A stretch of 64,000 nt of DNA from assembly GCF_000424625.1 (NCBI RefSeq), contig NZ_AUKG01000001.1, positions 930,001 to 994,000 of the forward strand, given 5' to 3'. Below the pieces are notes generated by a model that did not search any database, was not told where the DNA came from, and was given only the letters and a program-made list of their open reading frames with translations. Made by a program: the position numbers and the translations under genes. This document shows, piece after piece, positions 48,223 through 56,032 of this stretch (its first letter is position 1; each line of letters starts with the position of its first letter). This stretch comes from Conexibacter woesei Iso977N. Lineage in GTDB: Bacteria > Actinomycetota > Thermoleophilia > Solirubrobacterales > Solirubrobacteraceae.

Positions 48223-50369
48223 GCGACGGTGGCGTTCCGCGCCGCTCGTCCGGCTTCGATCGGCTCAGCGAGCGGATCCGGCGGTGGGCCTGGCGTCAAG
48301 GGTGGGAGGGACTGCGGGACGTCCAAGAGCGGGCGATCGAGCCGATCCTCGCGGGCCGTGACGTCGTGCTCGCATCGGCGACGGCATCGGGGAAGACCGA
48401 GGCCGCGTTCCTTCCGCTGCTCTCGCGTCCGGCCGACGAACGGGGACTCCGGGTCCTCACGCTGTCTCCGCTCAAGGCGTTGATCAACGATCAGTGCCGG
48501 CGTCTGGAGCCTCTCGGCGATACGCTCGGGATCCCCGTGACGCCATGGCACGGCGACGTGCCGCAGGCGCGCAAGCGGACGTTGCGCGTCCGGCCGGCGG
48601 GGATCTTGTTGATCACGCCCGAGTCGATCGAGGCGATGCTTGCCACTCGCGGGAGCGGAGCGGCGGCGTTCTTCGGGAGCCTCGACTACGTCGTCGTTGA
48701 CGAGCTGCACAGCTTCATCGCGACTGAGCGCGGGCGCCAGTTGCAGTCGCTGCTGCATCGTTTGGAGATGGTGATCGGGCGCCCGGTCCCGCGGGTCGGC
48801 CTGTCCGCGACGCTCGGGGATCTCGGGCAGGCGGCGCGGTTCCTCCGGCCGGACGGCCTCTTGCCGGACATCGTCGAGTCGACGGTTGCCCGCCGCGATG
48901 TGAAGCTCCAAGTGCGCGGCTACTGCGGCGACGGCGACGGGGCGAACGACCACCTCTACGGCGTGGTCGCGCGCGGGACGCACATCATCTTCGCGAACCA
49001 GCGCGCGGAGGTCGAGGTCCGCGTCCAGGAGCTCAAGCGGCGGGCAGAGGGAGACGGTCGGTCCGGCGACGCGTTCTGGGCTCACCACGGCAGCCTGGCG
49101 AAGGAGCTGCGCGAGGATGCGGAGACGGCGTTGCGCGACGCCCGCGACACGACGGTGGTTGCGACGACGACGCTCGAGCTGGGCATCGATGTCGGCAGCG
49201 TCGACACGATCGCGCAGCTCGGCGCGCCACCGTCGGTGTCGTCGATGCGCCAGCGGCTCGGTCGCTCGGGACGGCGCGAGGGGGATTCGTCGGTCCTGCG
49301 GATCTACGCAGAGGAACTGCCGCTCACCGCGCGTACGCCGCCGCAGGACCAGCTGCGCGAGACGGTCGTGCAATCGGCCGCGATGGTGCAACTGCTCGTA
49401 GAGGGCTACAACGAGACCCCGCGGCGAGGCGCGCTGCATCTGTCGACGCTCGTCCAGCAGGTCCTGTCGCTCGTGGCGCAACGAGGTGGCATCCGCGCCG
49501 ACGATGGATGGCGGGCCCTGTGTGCAACGGGGCCGTTCCGGGAGGTGACGCCGGCGCTGTTCACGTCTTTGCTTCGAGACCTCGCCGACCACGACCTACT
49601 CTCCCAGATGCACGACGGGACGATCGTCCTCGGCCTGGAGGGCGAGCGTGTTGTCAATCACTATGACTTCTACACGGCCTTCGTCACCTCCGACGAGTAC
49701 CGGCTCGTCGCCGGCACCCAGACGATCGGCACGCTGCCGGTGACCCGGCCTATCGCGATCGGGGACCTCATGCTCTTCGCAGGGCGCCGCTGGCGCGTCA
49801 CGGACGTCCGGGGCCGTGAGCGGATCATCGAGCTCGTCCCGGCGCCTGGCGGAAAGGCGCCGGCGTTCGGCGGCGCCGGTGCAGCGGTCGACGACGCTGT
49901 GCGCGCGCAGATGAGGAAGCTGTACGAGAGCGACGGCCTGCCGACCTTCGTCGACGGTGGCGCTCAGGAGCTGCTGGCCGAGGGACGCCGGAGCTTTCGC
50001 CGTCTCGAGCTGGCGGAGCAGCCTGTCCTGGCCTGGGGTGACACCGTCGTGGCGTTCCCCTGGATCGGCGATCGCGCGCTCAACACGCTGGCGCTGATGC
50101 TGGCGAGCCGGGGACTTCGCGCCGCGCCGGACGGTGTGGCGGTCCTGGTCCAAGATGCTGCGGTGGGCGAGGTTGTTGACGCCCTCCGCGCCCTGGCGCA
50201 GGCGCCGCCTGAGGCGAGCACGCTCACGGAGAAGGTGCAGAACAAGCAGTTGGAGAAGCACCACTGGCGTCTCGGGCCGGAGCTGCTGGCTGCGGACTAC
50301 GCGTCGAGCCGGCTCGACATCGCCGGAGCGGTGCGGGCGGCGGCGAACCTACTACCGGTCGGCGGCTGA
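48219..50369 (+). CDS. Lhr/BrxH-like DEAD/DEAH helicase
   Basis: 716 residues, GTG start in a GTGA overlap with the ATPase. SF2 motifs: LRDVQERAI (Q-like), ASATASGKTEAA (motif I, about 52-63), SPLKALINDQ (Ia), ITPESIE (Ib), VVVDELHSF (II, Asp-Glu-Leu-His), GLSATLGD (III), ATTTLELGIDVGSVD (V) and RQRLGRSGRREG (VI). The DELH box and the C-terminal WYL/Zorya-like beta region (about 510-700) follow Lhr-related BrxHI and similar defence helicases, not replicative ones. Last gene of the operon; it ends 293 bp before the right attachment site. Confidence 0.9.
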   Translation: MSDGGVPRRSSGFDRLSERIRRWAWRQGWEGLRDVQERAIEPILAGRDVVLASATASGKTEAAFLPLLSRPADERGLRVLTLSPLKALINDQCRRLEPLGDTLGIPVTPWHGDVPQARKRTLRVRPAGILLITPESIEAMLATRGSGAAAFFGSLDYVVVDELHSFIATERGRQLQSLLHRLEMVIGRPVPRVGLSATLGDLGQAARFLRPDGLLPDIVESTVARRDVKLQVRGYCGDGDGANDHLYGVVARGTHIIFANQRAEVEVRVQELKRRAEGDGRSGDAFWAHHGSLAKELREDAETALRDARDTTVVATTTLELGIDVGSVDTIAQLGAPPSVSSMRQRLGRSGRREGDSSVLRIYAEELPLTARTPPQDQLRETVVQSAAMVQLLVEGYNETPRRGALHLSTLVQQVLSLVAQRGGIRADDGWRALCATGPFREVTPALFTSLLRDLADHDLLSQMHDGTIVLGLEGERVVNHYDFYTAFVTSDEYRLVAGTQTIGTLPVTRPIAIGDLMLFAGRRWRVTDVRGRERIIELVPAPGGKAPAFGGAGAAVDDAVRAQMRKLYESDGLPTFVDGGAQELLAEGRRSFRRLELAEQPVLAWGDTVVAFPWIGDRALNTLALMLASRGLRAAPDGVAVLVQDAAVGEVVDALRALAQAPPEASTLTEKVQNKQLEKHHWRLGPELLAADYASSRLDIAGAVRAAANLLPVGG

Positions 50370-50662
50370 GCTCGCAACCGAGAATACCCTGAGCGCCAAT
50401 CGCGGTGTCCCTCGTTCGAGTGAGCGAGCCGACGCGGGTAAGAGACATTGAGCGCGCCTGCCATGCGCTCCGCGAGAGAATCCACGCCAAGTCGCGGCCG
50501 GGCTATGTCGCGGGCGAGCGGCGTTGGAGCGTCTGAGGAGCCCCGTGACACGGTCCCATTAGGCCACGATCAGGCCATGGAATCCGAAAGTGGCGCGTAG
50601 GCGCTCAGTTTCGGCGCTTCGCAGACAAAGTAAAGGCGCCGATTTCCAGCGCCTTTCGCGAG

Positions 50663-50700
50663 TGGCGAGTCCCGGACTCGAACCGGGGACACCACGATTT
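50663..50700 (-). repeat. Right attachment site (3' part of tRNA-Phe)
   Basis: Identical over 38 bases to 36319-36356 and contained within the intact tRNA-Phe. The flank on its island side (50562-50662) also resembles the left flank. The 293-bp stretch from 50370 to 50662 holds only these flank repeats; no gene was seen. Confidence 0.88.
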
Positions 50701-50735
50701 TCAGTCGTGTGCTCTACCAACTGAGCTAACTCGCC
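50663..50735 (-). tRNA. tRNA-Phe (GAA anticodon)
   Basis: On the minus strand this begins GGCGAGTTAGCTCAGTTGG. The acceptor pairs GGCGAGT with ACTCGCC, followed by discriminator A. The anticodon stem CACGA/TCGTG encloses CTGAAAA, giving GAA. The T-arm has GGTTCGAGTCC. CCA is not encoded. 73 nt. The 3' end faces the island and its last 38 nt recur at 36319-36356. Confidence 0.96.
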
Positions 50736-50774
50736 GTGACGCGGAAGGGTACCGCGGGGGTTAGGGTCGGTGAC

Positions 50775-52322
50775 GTGAGGGTGCCAGGGCGTGTGGTGGC
50801 GATTGGTGGGGGTGTTGCCGTCGTCGTTGTGGTGGTCGTTGTTGTGGTGCTGCTTGTGGGCAGGGGTGGGGGTGGCGGGGCTCAGCCGGCGGGGGATCGG
50901 CTGGGGGAGGCGTTGAGTTATGCGCCCAGTAGCTCGGAGGCGGTGGCGGAGTTCAGCGTGGAGCCGTCGGATCCGCAGGGGGTGGCGTTGCGGAGGTTGG
51001 CGAGGACGTTCCCGGCGGCGCGGTTCGGGGCTGGGCAGGTGCGGGTGGGTGTGCAGGGGTTGGGGTTGGATCCGGACGCGGACCTGCCCGCGCTGCTGAA
51101 CGGGCCGGTGGTGGCGTGGGGGCCGTCGGGGGCGGTCGTTGCGTTGGGGCGGTCTATCAGCGCGCTGCGGTTGGAGCTCGGACCGGTCGTAAGGGCGGGC
51201 GTCACGGTGGCGGTTGTGGGCCGGGGTGGAGACGATGTCAAGGACGTTCTTGATCGTGTCGCTGACAGGCAGGGCAGCAAGTGGGTCTTGAGGGGCGGGG
51301 GTGTTGTTGGTGTTGAAGGGGCGGATGTGATCCTGGGCAGGGATGCGGCTGCCGTCGATGCGGCGATCGCGGTGCATCGGAGTGGCGCGGGGCTGACGCG
51401 GCGGACGTTCGCGGAGAGGTTGGGGCCGCTCGCGCGCACCCCGGCGCTGATCCGCGCGGTCGCGAACGCGCGGAGCGTCGTCGCCCCGAAGGCCGCCGGC
51501 GTGAAGTGGGTCGACGCGCTGCGCGAGGGCGCGCTCGCGCTGAGCCTCGAAGGACGCGCCCTGAAGCTGCGCGTGCATCTCGCGACCGACCCGAGCACGC
51601 TCACCGACGCGGACCTGCCGATCGCCCCGGGCGCGGAGGCGCCGAGGCCGGCGCCCGGCTCACGGCCGATCTACCTCGCGCTCCGCAACCTCGGCCAGAG
51701 CATCAAGGTCTTCGACGGCGCGCGCGACCAGCTGCAGTTGTCGTTCTTGGACGGCGTCAAGAGCGCGCTGAGCACGCTCGACTCCGTCAAGGGTCCGCTC
51801 AGGACCTTCGGCAGGATCGATGTCGATGGCCTGATCGGCCAGCTCACCGGCACGACGACGATCACCGAGGAGGCGAAGCCGAACACGTTCGCCCTCCGCT
51901 CCGAGATGCAGGACGGCGGCCCGCTGCGGACGGCGCTGAACCGGCTCGCCGCGATCCCGGACTTCGCGCTCAGGCTCGCCAGGGTCGACCTCAACGTCAG
52001 GCGCAGCGGCGACGCCTACATCATCACCAAGAGCGGCAAGGCCATCATGAAGGTCGCCGTGCTCGGCAACACGCTGGTCATCGCCAACGACCAGGCCGCC
52101 GGGCTGCGCGCGATCGCGGACCGAGCGCCGGAGCCCGCGAGGACCGAAGGCGCGCTCGTCGCCCACGCCGACGGCAGCGCGGTGCAGGACGAGATCATCC
52201 GCCGCTTCGACCTCCCGAGCCTCGCGAGCATCGTGCTCGGTGGCTTCGGCGATCTCGACGCCTCGGCCCGCGCGGAGCGAACGGGCCTCGACCTCACCGC
52301 CGCGCTCGCCCTCAACGGGTGA
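50775..52322 (+). CDS. DUF3352-like membrane-anchored protein
   Basis: 515 residues from GTG at 50775. A membrane helix of almost pure valine (about 10-29) is followed by a Gly-rich linker and a large extracellular domain of the DUF3352 kind: LSYAPSSSEAVAEFSVEP at the start, VVAWGPSGAVVAL, and a C-terminal segment with YIITKSGKAIMKVAVLGNTLVIANDQAAGLRAIA. Function unknown. Base use is odd: up to about 51420 the gene is strongly G- and T-rich on this strand (GTG, GGG, TTG codons), then switches to the usual C-rich pattern. It is the first gene right of the island. Confidence 0.75.
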   Translation: MRVPGRVVAIGGGVAVVVVVVVVVVLLVGRGGGGGAQPAGDRLGEALSYAPSSSEAVAEFSVEPSDPQGVALRRLARTFPAARFGAGQVRVGVQGLGLDPDADLPALLNGPVVAWGPSGAVVALGRSISALRLELGPVVRAGVTVAVVGRGGDDVKDVLDRVADRQGSKWVLRGGGVVGVEGADVILGRDAAAVDAAIAVHRSGAGLTRRTFAERLGPLARTPALIRAVANARSVVAPKAAGVKWVDALREGALALSLEGRALKLRVHLATDPSTLTDADLPIAPGAEAPRPAPGSRPIYLALRNLGQSIKVFDGARDQLQLSFLDGVKSALSTLDSVKGPLRTFGRIDVDGLIGQLTGTTTITEEAKPNTFALRSEMQDGGPLRTALNRLAAIPDFALRLARVDLNVRRSGDAYIITKSGKAIMKVAVLGNTLVIANDQAAGLRAIADRAPEPARTEGALVAHADGSAVQDEIIRRFDLPSLASIVLGGFGDLDASARAERTGLDLTAALALNG

Positions 52323-52346
52323 GCGCGGCGGCTGCGGCCGAAGGAA

Positions 52347-54887
52347 CTACTGGCCGAAGGCCATCACCTGATGGATGCCCGTCGGCTTGTTCGTGTACTG
52401 CATGTTGAACAGCGGAAGCGGCGTGTAGTTGACCATCGTGGTCTTCTCCGTCCACTTCGTCGGGTCGGTCGTGCCCTGCGAGGAGGACAGCGACTTGCCG
52501 GCCGAGGCCAGCGCCGACCACAGCTCCTTCGAGCACGTCGACACGGAGCCGTCGCCGCAGTACTTGGTGGAGTACTTGCCCTTGACCGACTGGCCCAGCT
52601 CGGTCCGGAAGTCCTTCCACATGTACTGGTGCCAGCCGCTGTACTGACCGCCGGGCGGGGCCGAGGCGATCGGCTGAAGGGCCGATAGCGACGCGCAGGC
52701 CGCGGAGCCCAGCTTGTCGCACAACCCAGCGGTCGCGATCTTCTTCCAGGCGGTGTCCAGGATGATCGCGCCCGGGTTGTCGATCTTGCCGTCGAGGTTG
52801 CTGTCGACGCGTGAGCCGCCCGCGGTGTACCAGTCGTCGAGGACCTTGACGATCGCGGTCGCCTGCGCCGACGGCGACTTGCCCTTGGCCAGCATCTTCT
52901 TCAGCGTCGGCCAGAACTGCGTCTCGCGGACGTCCTCGGTCGCCGCCGCGTTGGCCGAGGCCAACACCTGCAACAACGTCGCCTTCGGGTAGCGCCTCAA
53001 CTCGCCGTTGAGCATGTTGACGCGCTGGATGCCGCCCTCGGACCCGAACCGCGAGTCCGACGCCGGCCAGCCCGCGGCCGGCTTGTTGTTCCAGTTGACG
53101 ATGTAGCCCGACGACGGGTTGACGACCTGCGGGTGCTGGGACGACTTCAGCTCGCCCCTCCACTCGTACGACCCGCGGCCGTCGACCGGCAGCTCCGGGT
53201 TGACGCCGCTCGCACGCTTCGGCAGCGCGCCCGCGGTGTAGAACGCGGACTGCGTGTCGCTCGCGTAGAACGAGTTGAACGTCTGCGGCGTTTTCGCCGC
53301 GGCCTTGATGAAGTCCGACGCGCTGTGCACGCGGCCGTACGTCAGGTCCTGGTTGAACAGCTGGTCGACCGTCTCACGCCCGTAGGACGAGCGCTTCTGC
53401 GACAAGGCCACCAACTTGCCGGTCTTCGCGTTCTTCGCGTACCCGATCACCGGACCGTGGACCGTGCGCAGGAACGCCGCCTTCACCGAGGACGAGCCCT
53501 TGGTGATCGTGCCGGCGTCGACCTTCTCCATGGACTTGCACTTGCCCTTGTAGGAGTACTTGGTCTTCGAGCCGCCGCACAGCGTCTCCGCGTACGTGTC
53601 GATGATGTCGCCGTCGGCGCTGGTCAGCGTCCACGCGTAGTTCGCGCCGTGGCCGATCAGCATGTAGCCCGGGAACGGGGCCGACGTCACGCCCTCGACG
53701 TTGAACGACGGCGACGACAGCTGCATCTCCATCGTCAGGCCGGGGTAGTTGTAGCCGATCTGCGGGCCGCCGACGAACAGCGGCTTGCCGGTCGCGGACT
53801 TGGACCCGGACACGATCAGGATGTTCGACGCCTCGTGGCGCAGGCCCGTCGAGCCGACCGAAGCCGCGCGCGCCGAAGCCGACGACGCCCTCGCGCCCGG
53901 CAGCCTGATGAACGTGTTCTTGAACGTCCCGGCCGTCAGGCCGACCTCGCCCGGCGCGTCGCCGGTCCTGACGGTCCCGCCCCACGAGAACCTCTTCGTG
54001 GTCGTGACCGCGGCCTCGGGGTCGTTGCGCCCCTGCAGGTCGGCGAACATCTTCGCGCCGTTCTTCGAACCGAACTTCTTCTGCAGCTGGTTCAGGAACA
54101 GGGCCTGAGCGGTCTCGTTGCCACCGCCCTCACCCAAGAACTGGGACTTGACCGCGTTCAAGGCGTAGATGTCGGTCCGCGTGTACGGCGCGGTCGTCGG
54201 CGACGTCGCCTCGCGCTGGGCGTTCATGCCCGCGAGGTACGTGTCGATGTCGTTCAACAACTGCCTGCCCTGCGCGCCGGCCGCCTCGATGTTCTTGGTC
54301 TGCAAGTCGGTGACCTGCTTGACCAGCGACGGGTTCGGCTTGAAGTTGTACAACCCGAGGATCAGGTCGATCGCCTGCACGCCCGGCAGATCGATCAGGC
54401 CGACGATGCCGTTGTAGCGGGCCTGCGTCAGCAGCAGCCCCTGGTCGGTCGCGACCACGTAGCCGGCGCCGAACGTGGCGCCCGCGTCGGTCGACGAGTA
54501 GATGTGCGGGACGCCGTAGGCGTCGCGCTTGATCGTCGCGCTCACGGCGCCCGCGGTCGGCGACGTGCCGCTCACGGTCTGCGAGGACTTGAACGACGGG
54601 TCGTTCTCCGGCAGCAGCGCGGCGGACTTGTAGTAGCCGTTGCCGTCGGTGCTCGGCGTGAGCACGTCGGCGGGCAGGTTCCGGAACAGCGGGGTGATCC
54701 GGTCGTACATCTTGGCCTGCGTGTCCGCGGGCAGGATGCCGGGGGTCGAGGCCCACGGAACGCCCGGGGCGACCTCGCCGTGGGGGACGATGTTCAGCGT
54801 CGTGTCGGCGAGTGCCGACGAGGCCGCTGGGAAGAACGCTGCGACGGAGACAGCCGCTGCAGCGAGGATGGCGCGCTTGGGAAGCAC
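52347..54887 (-). CDS. Secreted penicillin acylase family (Ntn-hydrolase) amidase
   Basis: 846 residues from GTG at 54887, chosen because GGAGG is 9 nt upstream and a clean signal peptide follows (AILAAAAVSVAAFFPAASSALA). Family features are VKRDAYGVPHIYSSTDAGATFGAGYV-like entry (IKRDAYGVPHIY near 120), then the autoprocessing site with Ser354-Asn355 (EASNILIVSG), which makes Ser354 the probable N-terminal nucleophile of the beta chain, and FVGGPQIGYNYPG. A long, cysteine-containing C-terminal domain follows. These enzymes hydrolyse amide bonds of beta-lactams, acyl-homoserine lactones or lipopeptides. Classical members have Ser-Asn-x-Trp; here Ile replaces Trp. Confidence 0.87.
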   Translation of the reverse strand: MLPKRAILAAAAVSVAAFFPAASSALADTTLNIVPHGEVAPGVPWASTPGILPADTQAKMYDRITPLFRNLPADVLTPSTDGNGYYKSAALLPENDPSFKSSQTVSGTSPTAGAVSATIKRDAYGVPHIYSSTDAGATFGAGYVVATDQGLLLTQARYNGIVGLIDLPGVQAIDLILGLYNFKPNPSLVKQVTDLQTKNIEAAGAQGRQLLNDIDTYLAGMNAQREATSPTTAPYTRTDIYALNAVKSQFLGEGGGNETAQALFLNQLQKKFGSKNGAKMFADLQGRNDPEAAVTTTKRFSWGGTVRTGDAPGEVGLTAGTFKNTFIRLPGARASSASARAASVGSTGLRHEASNILIVSGSKSATGKPLFVGGPQIGYNYPGLTMEMQLSSPSFNVEGVTSAPFPGYMLIGHGANYAWTLTSADGDIIDTYAETLCGGSKTKYSYKGKCKSMEKVDAGTITKGSSSVKAAFLRTVHGPVIGYAKNAKTGKLVALSQKRSSYGRETVDQLFNQDLTYGRVHSASDFIKAAAKTPQTFNSFYASDTQSAFYTAGALPKRASGVNPELPVDGRGSYEWRGELKSSQHPQVVNPSSGYIVNWNNKPAAGWPASDSRFGSEGGIQRVNMLNGELRRYPKATLLQVLASANAAATEDVRETQFWPTLKKMLAKGKSPSAQATAIVKVLDDWYTAGGSRVDSNLDGKIDNPGAIILDTAWKKIATAGLCDKLGSAACASLSALQPIASAPPGGQYSGWHQYMWKDFRTELGQSVKGKYSTKYCGDGSVSTCSKELWSALASAGKSLSSSQGTTDPTKWTEKTTMVNYTPLPLFNMQYTNKPTGIHQVMAFGQ

Positions 54888-54994
54888 GAAGTGGACCCTC
54901 CTCCGAGTCTCTGGGACCCGAGTGACAGTACTTGACGCCCTGTCACAGCGGCGCACTTGCGCCACCAGGGTGCAAGAGCGCTGACGCGCCGCGC

Positions 54995-55960
54995 CTACTT
55001 GTCCCAGGCCTGCAGCTGCGCGAGCGGGTCGATCACGGTCGACTGCGCGGTGCGCCGCCAGCCGCCGAGCCAGATCTCGAAGTGCAGGTGCGGGCCGGTC
55101 GCGTCGCCGGTGTGCCCGACCTGGCAGAGCTGCTGGCCGGCGCTCACGGCCTGCCCGACCGCGACCGCGAACGTGTCCGCCTTGCAGTGCGCGAAGAAGA
55201 ACGAGCGCCCGTCGGCCGCGTCCTCGGTGAGGTAGAACCCGGCGGCGCTGGCCTGGTAGTCGCGGGCGACGATCGTCCCGGCCTCGGGCGCGACGACCGG
55301 CGTGCCCTCGGCGGCCAGGACGTCCTGGCCCTGGTGGGTGTGCCCGACGCGGCCGGCGCCGAAGCCGTCCCCGTAGGTGTGCGGGCCGGCGACCGGGAAG
55401 ACGCCGCCCGTGACCCCGGGGTTCGTGGGCGCGGTGACCGGCGGGGCGACGACCGGCGGCGGGGCCGGGGCCGGGGCCGGCCTGGTCCTGACGGTCAGCG
55501 AGGACTTGCCGGACGCCCTGGCGCGGCGCAGCAGCTGCCCGCCCGCGGGGCCGGCGGCGTGCAGCGCGACGTCGTAGACGCCGGGCCTGAGCGCGACCGA
55601 CGACGGCCACCTCGGGTGCAGCAGCCGGCCCGTCCGGATCCGGCCGAGCGGGACGACCGCGACCGTCCCGTTGCGGTGCACCGGCCGGAAGACGACGCGC
55701 GCCGTGACGGACCTGACGCCGCGCTGGTCGATCCGGACCGCCAGCGTCGGGGGCGTGCCCTCGGTCAGCGTGTGGCGCCCGATCCGGAACACCGTCGCGA
55801 TCGGGTGCGCGGCGCTCGGCCTGCCGTTGGGCTGGCCGAACTCGGCTCCGCCCGCGTGCGCGGTCGGGTACGACGCCGCTCCCACGCCCGCAGCATGCGC
55901 GCCGCCGGGCAGCGCGGCGGCCACGGCCAGGAGGACGGCGAAGGGGACGGCACGACGCAT
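54995..55960 (-). CDS. Secreted M23 (LytM/lysostaphin-type) metallopeptidase
   Basis: 321 residues. Signal peptide to GAHAA. The middle (about 60-160) is a beta-sandwich with a Pro/Ala linker around 165-190. The C-terminal LytM domain has GHTHQGQDVLA (about 215-225, His and Asp zinc ligands) and GHTGDATGPHLHFEIW (about 280-295, catalytic HxH), and a conserved AGTIVARDY between. The four metal and catalytic residues are present, so it should be an active cell-wall peptidase or a division-associated one. Same strand as the acylase, 107 bp upstream of it. Confidence 0.88.
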   Translation of the reverse strand: MRRAVPFAVLLAVAAALPGGAHAAGVGAASYPTAHAGGAEFGQPNGRPSAAHPIATVFRIGRHTLTEGTPPTLAVRIDQRGVRSVTARVVFRPVHRNGTVAVVPLGRIRTGRLLHPRWPSSVALRPGVYDVALHAAGPAGGQLLRRARASGKSSLTVRTRPAPAPAPPPVVAPPVTAPTNPGVTGGVFPVAGPHTYGDGFGAGRVGHTHQGQDVLAAEGTPVVAPEAGTIVARDYQASAAGFYLTEDAADGRSFFFAHCKADTFAVAVGQAVSAGQQLCQVGHTGDATGPHLHFEIWLGGWRRTAQSTVIDPLAQLQAWDK

Positions 55961-56032
55961 CTCCCCCTAGACGTTCGGACCCGAGCGAACTACCGGACAG
56001 GGGTGAAAGATGTCTTGCAGAAGACGGGCGCG

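Larger units (their letters stand above)
36319..50700. mobile_element. Genomic island integrated at tRNA-Phe, carrying defence-type genes
   Basis: Bounded by the 38-bp repeat of the tRNA-Phe 3' part (left) and the intact tRNA (right), with the tRNA 3' end facing inward, as integrase-mediated insertion produces. It is about 14.3 kb. Contents, left to right: Mrr-like nuclease and partner (minus), a degenerate stretch, ADP-ribosyltransferase-like and RecB-like nuclease/helicase (minus), then exonuclease-TerB, TerB_N/C, DUF2791 ATPase and Lhr-like helicase (plus). The left third looks clearly less GC-rich and has weaker codon bias than the chromosome. No integrase, excisionase or conjugation gene is seen, so it is probably immobile now or mobilised from elsewhere. 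Confidence 0.85.

Noticed and set aside
46903-50369. Calling the ATPase-helicase pair a BREX system
   Set aside because: No PglX methylase, PglZ phosphatase, BrxC-size ATPase, BrxB, Lon or BrxL gene is present anywhere in the island.
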